From contig NZ_BDBE01000031.1 of the NCBI RefSeq assembly GCF_001612825.1, positions 95,833 to 159,832 on the forward strand: a DNA stretch of 64,000 bases, written 5' to 3'. Made by a program: the position numbers and the translations under genes. Numbering within the stretch: the stretch's first letter is position 1; every line of letters starts with the position of its first letter. The notes below the pieces were generated by a model. That model saw only the letters and a program-made list of their open reading frames with translations, made no database searches and was not told the origin of the DNA. This document shows, piece after piece, positions 7,631 through 15,253 of this stretch. Source of the DNA: Nocardia caishijiensis NBRC 108228. Its GTDB lineage: Bacteria; Actinomycetota; Actinomycetes; Mycobacteriales; Mycobacteriaceae.

Positions 7631-8635
7631 TTACACTGTCGCGCCGATCGTCAAGACGGTACGCCCGAGTGCGGAGCGGTCCGCGATCACCGCGTGCGCC
7701 CGCCGCACCTCCTCGAGCGGAAATGCCTGGCCGACAACAACTTCCAGCTCACCGGCGGCAACGGCCGTCTGCGCGCGACGGGCGATGTCCTGCCAGTCGA
7801 TGTCACCACCGACGATGTCGAACAGCGTCCGCACAGTGACGTGACGCACACTCGCCGCCTCGCTGTCGCCGTTGGCGAATTCGCCTGCCGCCGAGCCGTA
7901 TCCGAGGAACCGTCCGCCGTCGGCGGTGGCTGTCAACGCGCTGCCGCCGATGTCGCCGCCCGCGCCGTCGAAGACTACCGCCGCTCCCCCACCGGTGATC
8001 TCGCGAACCCGCTCAACCCAGCCCTCGACGGAATAGTCGACAACGGCGGTGGCGCCCAATCGCTGGGCCAAGGCCAGCTTTTCGGGACCACGGGCGGCTG
8101 CGACGACCTTCGCACCGGCAGCGACGGCCAATTGGGTGAGCAGCGTGCCAAGGCCGCCGGCCGCCGCCGTGACGAGGACCCACGAATCCGGTCGCACCTC
8201 AGCGTGATCGAAGACCGCCAGTGCGGTACGCCCGTCGTGGGCGAGGGCTACGGCTTGCACGGTACTGAGGCCGTCGATGATCTCCACCAGCGTCGCGGCC
8301 CGGGCGAGTGCCTGTTCGGCGTATCCACCGATGGGGAGCCCGCCGCCGATGCCGCTGGCCGCCGTCTGGGTGACAACGCGCTTGCCGACCCAGCCGGGAT
8401 CGACCTCGGTGCCGACCGCACGCACCACACCGCCGATCGCACCGCCGGGGACATACGGCAGGCTCAGCGCGAAGAAGTCCTGCCCCCATCCGGCCCGCAG
8501 CCGGGTGTCGAGGAACATCACGTCGGCCACGTCGACATCGATGAGCACCTCGCCCGGACCGGGTTGGGGCGTGGGGAGTTCGCGCACCTCCAGCACATCG
8601 ACCCCACCGAATTCCTTGACCTGCACTGCACGCAT
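7631..8635 (-). CDS. Zinc-type alcohol dehydrogenase / quinone oxidoreductase (MDR family)
   Basis: 334 residues. The N-terminal GroES-like domain ('GEVLIDVDVADVMFLDTRLR') lacks catalytic zinc ligands. The NADP-binding Rossmann motif is 'AAAGGLGTLLTQLA' near residues 150-163. It is closest in appearance to NADPH:quinone reductases, so one- or two-electron reduction of quinones or enones is expected. Upstream is a MerR-type promoter with a 19-bp spacer and a palindromic operator, implying induction by a redox or electrophile-sensing regulator. Confidence 0.88.
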   Translation of the reverse strand: MRAVQVKEFGGVDVLEVRELPTPQPGPGEVLIDVDVADVMFLDTRLRAGWGQDFFALSLPYVPGGAIGGVVRAVGTEVDPGWVGKRVVTQTAASGIGGGLPIGGYAEQALARAATLVEIIDGLSTVQAVALAHDGRTALAVFDHAEVRPDSWVLVTAAAGGLGTLLTQLAVAAGAKVVAAARGPEKLALAQRLGATAVVDYSVEGWVERVREITGGGAAVVFDGAGGDIGGSALTATADGGRFLGYGSAAGEFANGDSEAASVRHVTVRTLFDIVGGDIDWQDIARRAQTAVAAGELEVVVGQAFPLEEVRRAHAVIADRSALGRTVLTIGATV

Positions 8636-8643
8636 CGCGACTC

Positions 8644-8671
8644 CTTGTGGTGTTCACCGGAACACCACAAG
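8644..8671 (-). promoter_or_regulatory. Perfect 12-bp inverted repeat in the leader of the quinone oxidoreductase gene
   Basis: CTTGTGGTGTTC and its exact complement flank a 4-base centre, ending 8 bp before the start codon. In mRNA it would form a hairpin at the ribosome binding region; as DNA it could bind a second regulator. Confidence 0.5.
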
Positions 8672-8700
8672 CATCGAACCTGAAGTCGAGTTCAGGTCAA
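8670..8700 (-). promoter_or_regulatory. MerR-type promoter with 19-bp spacer
   Basis: On the minus strand: -35 TTGACC (8695-8700), a 19-bp spacer containing the palindrome CCTGAA-ctcgac-TTCAGG, and -10 GATGCT (8670-8675). An over-long spacer with a centred palindrome is the hallmark of MerR-activated promoters. It drives the gene starting at 8635. The nearest MerR gene in the window is at 4280. Confidence 0.7.
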
Positions 8701-8738
8701 GGCCATGAGACGGCAGTCACAGATCGCTTGTGCGGCGC

Positions 8739-9095
8739 CTAACTGCCACCGCCGCAACTGCTGCTGCTCCCGCCACCACAGCTGCTACTGCTTCCGCCAC
8801 TACAGCTGCTACTGCTTCCCCCACCGCAGCTGCTGCCACTCCCCCCGCCACACCCGTCACTCCCGCCGGACCCGCTGTCGCCGAAGTCTCCGGGCCAGCC
8901 CGCAGAGCATCCCGAACTGCTGTGCGGCGGGTGCGTGCCCGGCACGCCGTTGACGAACCCCGCCGCACCGGCGATCCAGCGCGGATCGTGTGGATCGATC
9001 CGTGGCGGAGTCAGCGCGCGCACGAGGGCGATCACGGCCGCAACCACCAGGCCGATGCCGACGGCGGCGAAGAACAACACGATCAGGACGGTCAT
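8739..9095 (-). CDS. Membrane-anchored protein with Gly/Ser/Cys-rich repeat tail
   Basis: 118 residues from the ATG at 9095 (the open frame extends further but without support). One N-terminal membrane helix (residues 2-24) is followed by a soluble linker ('RIDPHDPRWIAGAAGFVNG'). From about residue 60 onward the protein is a tail of repeated 'SSSCGGGS' units with seven or more cysteines and almost no other residue type. The pattern recalls the C-terminal tails of TIGR04222-type proteins and of some modified-peptide precursors; this is family recollection, not proof. The divergent gene at 9161 lies 65 bp away and its relatives are, to my recollection, often adjacent to such proteins. Confidence 0.75.
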   Translation of the reverse strand: MTVLIVLFFAAVGIGLVVAAVIALVRALTPPRIDPHDPRWIAGAAGFVNGVPGTHPPHSSSGCSAGWPGDFGDSGSGGSDGCGGGSGSSCGGGSSSSCSGGSSSSCGGGSSSSCGGGS

Positions 9096-9160
9096 AGGAT
9101 GCAGGCTAACCCGCCGAGTGGTTCCCGGCAGCCCCGTACCCAGGGGCCTTACAGTGAAGC

Positions 9161-9667
9161 ATGGCATTCACGATCCCCGGACTTCGTCGGCGCGTGGTCG
9201 ATCCGGCGACGGTCGATCGCATCGTCGCCGACCTCGAATTCCCCGACGCGATCTTCAAGACCTGCCCGTGGCAACCACGGGAACTGGTGGAAACCGGTCT
9301 GCGCCAATGGTTGCGGTGTTGCGGCGCCGCCCTTCGCGACGATCAGGTGATCGGGATGCCCTCGCACGCGGTGGACGAGGCCTGGCACGGTTTCATCCTG
9401 TGCACCCAGCTGTACGCCCGGTTCTGCGATCGCGCTTACGGCCGGTTCCTGCACCACTTCCCCGACGGCGTCGCCGCGGACACCACCGACGACGCGGGCC
9501 CGATGCTCGAACAGCTCGGGCGAACGGTGGTGGCGTGGTCGATGGTCGCGGCGCCCGGCGAACCGTGCGTGTTGTGGGATCTGGATCGGCGGGTGGGGGT
9601 AGAGAACCCGTGGGGCGTGGACGCCCGGCACGTCGCCGCCGTGGAGCGGCAGCTGCACCGGGCGTGA
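9161..9667 (+). CDS. Conserved protein with DEAWH motif, partner of the Gly/Ser/Cys protein
   Basis: 168 residues. The central motif 'HAVDEAWHGFILCTQLYA' followed by 'FCDRAYGRFLHH' contains several spaced His, Asp, Glu and Cys residues that could bind a metal. Similar His/Trp motifs occur in GRDP-like glycine-rich-domain proteins. The N-terminus contains 'CPWQP' and 'LRCC' cysteines. Soluble, with no signal peptide. Its divergent neighbour is a Gly/Ser/Cys-rich membrane protein, so this one could modify or bind that tail. Enzyme activity is unproven. Confidence 0.7.
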   Translation: MAFTIPGLRRRVVDPATVDRIVADLEFPDAIFKTCPWQPRELVETGLRQWLRCCGAALRDDQVIGMPSHAVDEAWHGFILCTQLYARFCDRAYGRFLHHFPDGVAADTTDDAGPMLEQLGRTVVAWSMVAAPGEPCVLWDLDRRVGVENPWGVDARHVAAVERQLHRA

Positions 9668-9670
9668 GCC

Positions 9671-11437
9671 CTACTTCACCAGTTTCATCCGGCGCGCCGC
9701 GAAACGCACCGCGCCGGGCGCGATCCGGTTCGCCCGGTACTGCAACCACGACTCCGGGGTCACCGGCACGATGTCGCGGCGCTCGCGCACGGCACGCACG
9801 ATCTGATCGGCCACCTTGTCCGGGGTGTAGCCGCGCCGTTCGTAGAGCTTGTCGAACTTGCGCTGAGTGGCGGCCTCCACCTCGGCCGATACACCGGAAA
9901 TGCGCGTGGTGGCAACGATATTGGTGTGCACGATGCCAGGGCACACGGTGGACACGGAGATCCCGCGGTCGGCCAGTTCCGCGCGCAGGCAGTCGGAGAA
10001 CATGAACACCGCCGACTTGCTCGTCGCGTACGCGCTCATATCGCGTTGCGGACTGTAGGCGGCCATGCTCGACAGGTTCACGATGTGGCCACCGAGTCCG
10101 CGTTCGGCCATCGCCGAACCGAAGGCGCGGCAACCGTTCACAACGCCACCGAGGTTGATGCGCAGGACCCGGTCGAATTCCTCGGTCGGGGTGTCGAGGA
10201 AGCCGCCCGCCTGGCCGACACCCGCGTTGTTGACGAGGATGTCGGGCACGCCGTGGGCGGCGATCACCGTGTCGGCATGCTCCCGAACCGCGTCCTCATC
10301 GGAGACATCGAGCGAATAGGCGTGTGCCACCGCGCCTTCGGCGACCATCAGCTCGGCGGTGCGTTTGGCGGCGAGTTCGTCGATGTCGGAGAGCACCACT
10401 TCGGCGCCGAGGCGGGCGAAGGCGAGCGCGGTCTCGCGACCGATGCCACTGCCCGCACCGGTGACGACCACGAGATGGTCGTCGAATTCCCGCCGGGTAC
10501 GGCCAACTTCGGCCCGCGCCAACCCACGCGAGATACCGGCGCCGGAGAGCGCGTCGATCAGTTCGGTGGTGGCGGTGGCCAGCAATTCGGGATGGGAGAA
10601 CGGCATCCAGTGCCCGGCGGGCACGTCGCGCCGCCACAGCCGGTCGGTCCACTTGCGCGAGTCGTCGTAACCGGCGGGGCGCACGGCGATGTCGCGGCCC
10701 GCGACGATGAGCTGCACCGGGACCCGGGTGCGGCGCTCACGGGGTTCGAGCATGCGCTGCACGATGTTGGCGCGGTAGATGAGCAGCCCGTCGACCATGT
10801 CGCGGCGGAAGGTCGGCGCGAGCCGCACATTCGCGGCAGGTGTGTCGTTCATCAGCGAAACCACACGCTGCCAGAGCTTTTCGGTACCGATCGCGTTGAA
10901 CGTGACCCGAGGCAGGCCCGGCGTCATGAAGAAGAACGTGTACGCCGAGGACGCCAGTTGGGTCAGCGGCTGCCACACATTGCGCGGGGTGGGGCGCGAG
11001 AGTCGGTCGCGCACCCAGGCGGCCAGATGGTCGAGGTTGGGGCCCGACACGGAGGTGAACGAGGCGACTCGCTCGGTGGCCTGCGGTTCGCACACCGCCT
11101 CCCAGACCTGCACCGAACCCCAGTCGTGGGCCAGCACGTGCACGGGACGGTCGGGGCTCACCGCGTCGAGCACGGCGTAGAAGTCGCGCGCGAGTTCGTC
11201 GAGGCGGAAGTCGGCGGTGCGCTGGGTTCGGGTGGAGGCGCCGTGCCCTCGCGTGTCGTAGGCAACCACGTGGAAGCGGTCGGCGAGCAGCGGGATCACC
11301 TTGTCCCACAGGTGATGGGTGTCGGGCCAGCCGTGGACCAGCACCAGGGTGTCGGCGGCGGGGTCACCGTATTCGAACACCGCGATATCGAAGGCGCCAC
11401 TGCGCACGACGCGCTCGTTGGCCGGTTCGATCGTCAT
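9671..11437 (-). CDS. ephD: EphD-like alpha/beta hydrolase - short-chain dehydrogenase fusion
   Basis: 588 residues from the ATG at 11437. Residues 1-300 form an epoxide-hydrolase-type alpha/beta hydrolase: 'HGWP' oxyanion motif (35-38), 'AHDWG' with nucleophile Asp105, and 'GHW' His near 276. Residues 320-588 are an SDR domain: 'TGAGSGIG' (326-333), 'NNAG' (403-406), catalytic Ser456/457 and 'YATSK' (Tyr470, Lys474). The same fusion is seen in M. tuberculosis EphD, implicated in mycolic-acid epoxide/keto chemistry. It is the last gene of an operon with a [2Fe-2S] reductase 40 bp upstream. Confidence 0.85.
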   Translation of the reverse strand: MTIEPANERVVRSGAFDIAVFEYGDPAADTLVLVHGWPDTHHLWDKVIPLLADRFHVVAYDTRGHGASTRTQRTADFRLDELARDFYAVLDAVSPDRPVHVLAHDWGSVQVWEAVCEPQATERVASFTSVSGPNLDHLAAWVRDRLSRPTPRNVWQPLTQLASSAYTFFFMTPGLPRVTFNAIGTEKLWQRVVSLMNDTPAANVRLAPTFRRDMVDGLLIYRANIVQRMLEPRERRTRVPVQLIVAGRDIAVRPAGYDDSRKWTDRLWRRDVPAGHWMPFSHPELLATATTELIDALSGAGISRGLARAEVGRTRREFDDHLVVVTGAGSGIGRETALAFARLGAEVVLSDIDELAAKRTAELMVAEGAVAHAYSLDVSDEDAVREHADTVIAAHGVPDILVNNAGVGQAGGFLDTPTEEFDRVLRINLGGVVNGCRAFGSAMAERGLGGHIVNLSSMAAYSPQRDMSAYATSKSAVFMFSDCLRAELADRGISVSTVCPGIVHTNIVATTRISGVSAEVEAATQRKFDKLYERRGYTPDKVADQIVRAVRERRDIVPVTPESWLQYRANRIAPGAVRFAARRMKLVK

Positions 11438-11477
11438 ACTTTCGGACTCCTCGTCTGGGAAGGTCGCGCCACCGGGC

Positions 11478-12572
11478 TCACAGGTCGAGCACCAAACGCT
11501 CACCGCGGGAACGGGATACGCAGGCGAGCATGGCGCCCGCCGCGTGGTCGGATTCGGAGAGCACACTCTCGCGATGCTCGGGATCGCCCTCGCGCACCCG
11601 GACCACACAGGTGCGGCAGAATCCCTGCCTGCACGAGTAGGGCTGATCGGGGCGCACGGCCAGGATGGTGTCGAGCACCGTGCGATCGGCGGGGACGGTG
11701 AGGACTTCGCCGGTGGCGGCGAGCTCGATCTCGAACGGTACGCCGTCGACGATCGGCGGCGGCGAGAACCGTTCGTAGTGCAGTTCCACCTCCGGCATCG
11801 CGCGCACCGCGCCGACGACGGCCGAGGTCATCGGGGTCGGGCCACAGGCGTAGATCGCGGTGCCCGGGCCGACGCCGGGCAGCAGGTCGGTGGCGCTCGG
11901 CAGCCCGTGTTCGTCGTCAGTCCGCACGATGACGTGCGCGCCGAAGGCTTCCAGTTCGGCGAGGAACGGGATCGTCGCCCGGCTGCGTCCGCTGTAGACC
12001 AGCGTCCAGTCCACACCGAGGTGGTGCGCGAGCCGAGCCATCGGCAGGATCGGGGTGATGCCGATGCCACCGGCGACGAAGTGCAATCGACGCGCGGGTG
12101 AACCGTGCCCGGGCACCACGAACGGGAACGCGTTGCGTGGTCCGCGCACCGTCAGCGTGCTGCCGACCGGTAGTTCGTCGTGTACCTCCAGCGAGCCGCC
12201 CCCGCCGTCGGGGATCCGGCGCACCGCGACCCGGTAGGCGTGCGCGTCGGCTGGATCACCGCACAGCGAGTATTGCCGCAGCCTGCCCGAGGGCAGCTCG
12301 AGATCCAGGTGGGCGCCGGGACGCCAGCGCGGCAACACCCGGCCGTCGGGCGACTCGAGCCGCAGGCTCACCACGTCCTGGTCGTGTGCCTCGATCCGGC
12401 GTTCGGTGACGACCACCGGCAGCCGATGATCGTCGGCGCGCGAACGCGGGTCGCGGCGGTTCACCAGCGCGCTCCATCGCAGCCGGAAGGTCGCGATGGT
12501 GTCGATGACCCGCATCCCGGGATCGTGCCGATGCTTGCCGTACAGATCGCCGGGGAGGTCCCGGACGGTCAT
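11478..12572 (-). CDS. Ferredoxin reductase-type oxidoreductase with C-terminal [2Fe-2S] domain
   Basis: 364 residues from the ATG at 12572, which overlaps the upstream stop by ATGA. The order is flavin domain ('RQYSLCGDP'), NAD domain ('FVAGGIGITPILPMAR', 'IYACGPTPM') and a plant-type ferredoxin domain with CRQGFCRTC plus a distal Cys ('MLACVS'). This is the phthalate-dioxygenase-reductase layout. It should pass electrons from NAD(P)H to an oxygenase, presumably the metal-dependent membrane protein encoded just upstream. The long N-terminal open-frame extension is not used. Confidence 0.88.
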   Translation of the reverse strand: MTVRDLPGDLYGKHRHDPGMRVIDTIATFRLRWSALVNRRDPRSRADDHRLPVVVTERRIEAHDQDVVSLRLESPDGRVLPRWRPGAHLDLELPSGRLRQYSLCGDPADAHAYRVAVRRIPDGGGGSLEVHDELPVGSTLTVRGPRNAFPFVVPGHGSPARRLHFVAGGIGITPILPMARLAHHLGVDWTLVYSGRSRATIPFLAELEAFGAHVIVRTDDEHGLPSATDLLPGVGPGTAIYACGPTPMTSAVVGAVRAMPEVELHYERFSPPPIVDGVPFEIELAATGEVLTVPADRTVLDTILAVRPDQPYSCRQGFCRTCVVRVREGDPEHRESVLSESDHAAGAMLACVSRSRGERLVLDL

Positions 12573-13468
12573 GACGCGGCCGCGCGGGCGGCGGGCGAGG
12601 CGGCGAGGTAGGCCAGCGCCTGGGCGGTCGAGCCGACCTTGTCCGGGTTGTAGCCCGGCTGGAACGTCGACAGCGCGCTCACCAGCAGCGACGGCACGCC
12701 GGGAATCGCGCCGCGCCACATGGCGGCGAACACACCGGCGAGCAGCCTCGGATACCCGTGGTCGGGCAGTTTCGGATCCTGGTGCACCAGGAAACGCGTG
12801 CCGCGCAGAAGCAGGACGAGGAAGATCGGGAAGACCAGCGTCATCGTCGCGCTGCGGCGCACGTAGCCGACGCCGAAGTACTCGGCGACGTCATGGGCGA
12901 CGTTGCGGTGCTCGACCTCCTCGGCGCCGTGCCAGCGGAACAGATCCGCCATCCGGGGGTCGGCCCCGAACTTCTCCAGGTCGGCATTGAGCACCCAGTC
13001 GCCGAGCCAGGCGAAGAAATGCTCGAGGCAGGCGATGAACGCCAGCCGCTCGACCAGCATCTGCTTGCCCGCGCGTCCCGCACCGCGCTTACCGAGCGAC
13101 ACCCGGAACAGGTATTCCATCTGCCGTTCGTACGGCGCGGTGTCGACGCCGTTGGCGGCGAGCATGTCGACGAGCACCTTGGCATGGGTCTCCGCGTGCA
13201 TGGATTCCTGGCCGATGAAGCCGAGCATGTCCTCGCGCAGCTTCTCGTCCTCGACGTAGGCCAGCGCCTCGCGGTAGGTGGCGATGAACATCCGCTCGCC
13301 CTCGGGCAGCAGCATGTTCAATGCGCAGATCAGATGTCCCGCGAGGGGTTCGGCGGGCATCCACTGCAGGGGAACGCCCGACCAGTCGAAGCTGACATTG
13401 CGCGCGTGCAGCGCGACCGCGCCCGGATCGACGTCCGGTCGGGTGGCACTCCAGCGAAGTAACTTCAT
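12569..13468 (-). CDS. Metal-dependent hydrolase family protein (PF10118-like), possible diiron enzyme
   Basis: 299 residues from the ATG at 13468, with GAGGAGT upstream. Clustered Glu and His residues ('GQESMHAETHAKVL' and 'WHGAEEVEHRNVAHDV') give an ExxH/ExxxH pattern of a ferritin-like dinuclear metal site. A hydrophobic helix follows ('LVFPIFLVLLLRG'). The family is annotated only as predicted metal-dependent hydrolase. Coupling by ATGA overlap to a [2Fe-2S] reductase argues that it is an oxygenase or desaturase rather than a hydrolase. First gene of the operon that ends with the EphD-like gene. Confidence 0.82.
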   Translation of the reverse strand: MKLLRWSATRPDVDPGAVALHARNVSFDWSGVPLQWMPAEPLAGHLICALNMLLPEGERMFIATYREALAYVEDEKLREDMLGFIGQESMHAETHAKVLVDMLAANGVDTAPYERQMEYLFRVSLGKRGAGRAGKQMLVERLAFIACLEHFFAWLGDWVLNADLEKFGADPRMADLFRWHGAEEVEHRNVAHDVAEYFGVGYVRRSATMTLVFPIFLVLLLRGTRFLVHQDPKLPDHGYPRLLAGVFAAMWRGAIPGVPSLLVSALSTFQPGYNPDKVGSTAQALAYLAASPAARAAAS

Positions 13469-13502
13469 CGGTACTCCTCGATCACCGCACGATCGTTGTG
13501 CG

Positions 13503-13528
13503 CCTCGGGCGCAGCGTCGCGCCCGAGG
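13503..13528 (-). promoter_or_regulatory. 10-bp GC-rich stem-loop in the operon leader
   Basis: CCTCGGGCGC and its complement GCGCCCGAGG are separated by 6 bases, 35 bp upstream of the start at 13468. It could be a 5' mRNA stabiliser, attenuator or operator. Confidence 0.45.
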
Positions 13529-13540
13529 GTGGTTCTGATC

Positions 13541-13557
13541 GTACAACTATGTCGTAC
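13541..13557 (-). promoter_or_regulatory. Imperfect palindrome GTACaAC...GTcGTAC, probable operator
   Basis: A 17-bp element with 7-bp arms and one mismatch lies about 75 bp upstream of the metal-dependent hydrolase operon. The size suits a TetR regulator; no regulator gene is adjacent. Confidence 0.45.
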
Positions 13558-13758
13558 TCCGCGTAACACCAAAACCCGTTCGTTTGTATCGGTACACGAT
13601 CGAAAGATGATCGCTGAGTTATTGCTAACAGCTATATGGGTATCCTCGATATACGCGGTTAGAAGCCCAGCTACCAGGGGATTTTGGTAGATGAGCTGCA
13701 CAAATGCCGCGTCAACCACCGGTAGCTATCCGGATGCGGAGGGAAGGAGGTGGACGTC

Positions 13759-13815
13759 ATGCTGTGGGACTTCTTCGAGAATCTCGCCAAGGCGATCTTC
13801 GCAATTTTCTTCTGA
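13759..13815 (+). CDS. 18-residue hydrophobic Phe-rich peptide
   Basis: ATG at 13759 preceded by a near-perfect AAGGAGGTGG ribosome binding site at the right spacing. An in-frame GTG three codons upstream overlaps that site and is less likely. The product is MLWDFFENLAKAIFAIFF: five Phe, one Trp, two acidic and one basic residue, able to form a short membrane-active helix. A 13-bp terminator hairpin starts 10 bases after the stop. A free-standing small peptide (toxin, channel or membrane regulator) is one reading. A Phe-rich leader peptide for attenuation of the next gene is the other. No homologue is known to me. Confidence 0.6.
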   Translation: MLWDFFENLAKAIFAIFF

Positions 13816-13825
13816 TCGCAGGCCC

Positions 13826-13864
13826 AGACGGGTGACGGTGCCCTCGCGGTGCCGTCACCCGTCT
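13826..13864 (+). terminator. 13-bp terminator or attenuator hairpin
   Basis: AGACGGGTGACGG (13826-13838) pairs perfectly with CCGTCACCCGTCT (13852-13864). It follows the 18-residue peptide directly and precedes the gene at 13946 by 81 bp. There is no U-run. Confidence 0.75.
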
Positions 13865-13945
13865 ATCTGCTTCACCACGTGTTTCCCCCGCCCAGCACCG
13901 GGTAGGCCGCAGGCAGAACGCCCACCACCCAGGAGGTGCAGACTC

Positions 13946-14269
13946 ATGCCGCAGCAAGCGTGGAGCGACAAGCGCGAACGTCAGTACAAGGACATCAAGA
14001 AATCCGAGCGTCAGCGGGGCCGCAGCGAGGAACGCGCGGAGGAGATCGCCGCCCGCACCGTGAACAAGACCCGCGCCCAACACGGTGAGACCAAGTCCGG
14101 TAAGTCCTCCGGCGGCAAGTCCAGCGGCACGTCCCGCCGCGGCGGCCAGCAGGCCAAGGGCAGTGGCAAGACCCGCGACGAACTGTACGAAGAGGCCCGC
14201 CGCCGCAATATCGACGGCCGCTCCAAGATGAACAAGCAGGAGTTGGCCAACGCCCTCGGACGCCACTGA
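13946..14269 (+). CDS. Small basic protein, 'plasmid stabilization protein' type, with Rho_N/HeH-like C-terminus
   Basis: 107 residues from the ATG at 13946 with AGGAGGTG upstream; the longer open frame is rejected. The N-terminal 90 residues are highly charged and probably disordered ('SDKRERQYKDIKKSERQRGR', then a Ser/Gly/Lys linker). The last 30 residues ('RDELYEEARRRNIDGRSKMN') form a small helix-extended-helix DNA/RNA-binding fold of the Rho_N/HeH type. Homologues are commonly labelled plasmid stabilization protein on chromosomes without evidence of such a role. A nucleic-acid-binding function is reasonable. Confidence 0.75.
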   Translation: MPQQAWSDKRERQYKDIKKSERQRGRSEERAEEIAARTVNKTRAQHGETKSGKSSGGKSSGTSRRGGQQAKGSGKTRDELYEEARRRNIDGRSKMNKQELANALGRH

Positions 14270-14286
14270 CCCCGGAGAGGTTCGCC

Positions 14287-15246
14287 ATGCAGATCGGATT
14301 CAAATTGGCGGCCGAGGCCTTCGACCCGAACGAACTGGTCCGCCAGGCCGTTCGGGCCGAGTCCGTCGGCTTCGATTTCGTCGAGATCAGCGACCATTTC
14401 CATCCGTGGCTGGACAACCAGGGCCATTCACCGTTCGCCTGGTCGGTGCTCGCCGCGATCGCGGCCCGCACCGACCGCCTCCACCTCGCGACCGGGGTGA
14501 CCTGCCCGATCATTCGCTACCACCCCGCGATCATCGCCCAGGCCGCCGCCACCACGGCGCTGCTTTCCGACGGTCGCTTCACCCTCGGGATCGGTTCGGG
14601 TGAACGGCTCAACGAACACGTGGTCGGCAAGGAATTCCCGCCGGTGCTGGTGCGTCAGCGGATGTTGCGCGAGGCGCTCGAGATCATCCGGCTGCTGTGG
14701 CGCGGCGGCTACCGCAACTACGACGGGCGATATCTGTCGCTGTCGGACGCCCGCGTCTTCGATCTGCCGGAAACTCCGCCGAAGATCGCGGTCGCGGCGG
14801 GTGGTCCGCGCGCGGCCGAGATCGCCGCCGAGCTCGGTGACGGCCTGTTCGCCACCGAACCCGACCCCGATCTGGTGCGTTCCTACCGCGACGCGGGCGG
14901 CATGGGATCCCGTTACGTGGAGGTCGGTGTCGCCTTCGATCCCGACGAGCGCACGGCCGCCGAGGCCGCCTTGTCGACGAATCGGTGGATGACCGGCGGG
15001 TGGAAGGTCATGAGCGAGCTGCCCAATCCGGTGAACTTCGCCGCCGCCTCGACCACCGTGCGAGTCGAGGACATGCTCGAGGCGATGGTCTGTGGCAACG
15101 ACCCCAAACGCTATGTCGAGGCGGTGCGCACGGCGACCGACGCCGGTTTCGACCGGGTGGTGTTGATGAACGCGGGCCCCGATCCCGACGCGTTCCTCGA
15201 TTTCTACAGCAGCGAGCTGCGACCGCTGTTGCGCGCGCAGGAATGA
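14287..15246 (+). CDS. F420-dependent LLM-class oxidoreductase (FGD-like, TIGR03557 type)
   Basis: 319 residues. The (beta/alpha)8 luciferase-like fold is shown by 'FDFVEISDHFHPWLDNQG' (His near 39), 'ATGVTCPIIRYHPAIIAQA' and 'FTLGIGSGERLNEHV'. These are the motifs of F420-dependent glucose-6-phosphate dehydrogenase relatives. It should bind reduced or oxidised F420; the substrate is unknown. It begins 17 bp after the preceding gene and is followed 7 bp later by DUF72 and UdgX genes, suggesting a four-gene transcription unit. Confidence 0.87.
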   Translation: MQIGFKLAAEAFDPNELVRQAVRAESVGFDFVEISDHFHPWLDNQGHSPFAWSVLAAIAARTDRLHLATGVTCPIIRYHPAIIAQAAATTALLSDGRFTLGIGSGERLNEHVVGKEFPPVLVRQRMLREALEIIRLLWRGGYRNYDGRYLSLSDARVFDLPETPPKIAVAAGGPRAAEIAAELGDGLFATEPDPDLVRSYRDAGGMGSRYVEVGVAFDPDERTAAEAALSTNRWMTGGWKVMSELPNPVNFAAASTTVRVEDMLEAMVCGNDPKRYVEAVRTATDAGFDRVVLMNAGPDPDAFLDFYSSELRPLLRAQE

Positions 15247-15253
15247 CCCGGCG

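Noticed and set aside
13465..13719. 84-residue minus-strand frame upstream of the metal-dependent hydrolase
   Set aside because: It overlaps the operator-like palindrome and hairpin, has poor codon use and AT-rich codons, and ends inside the next gene's start region.
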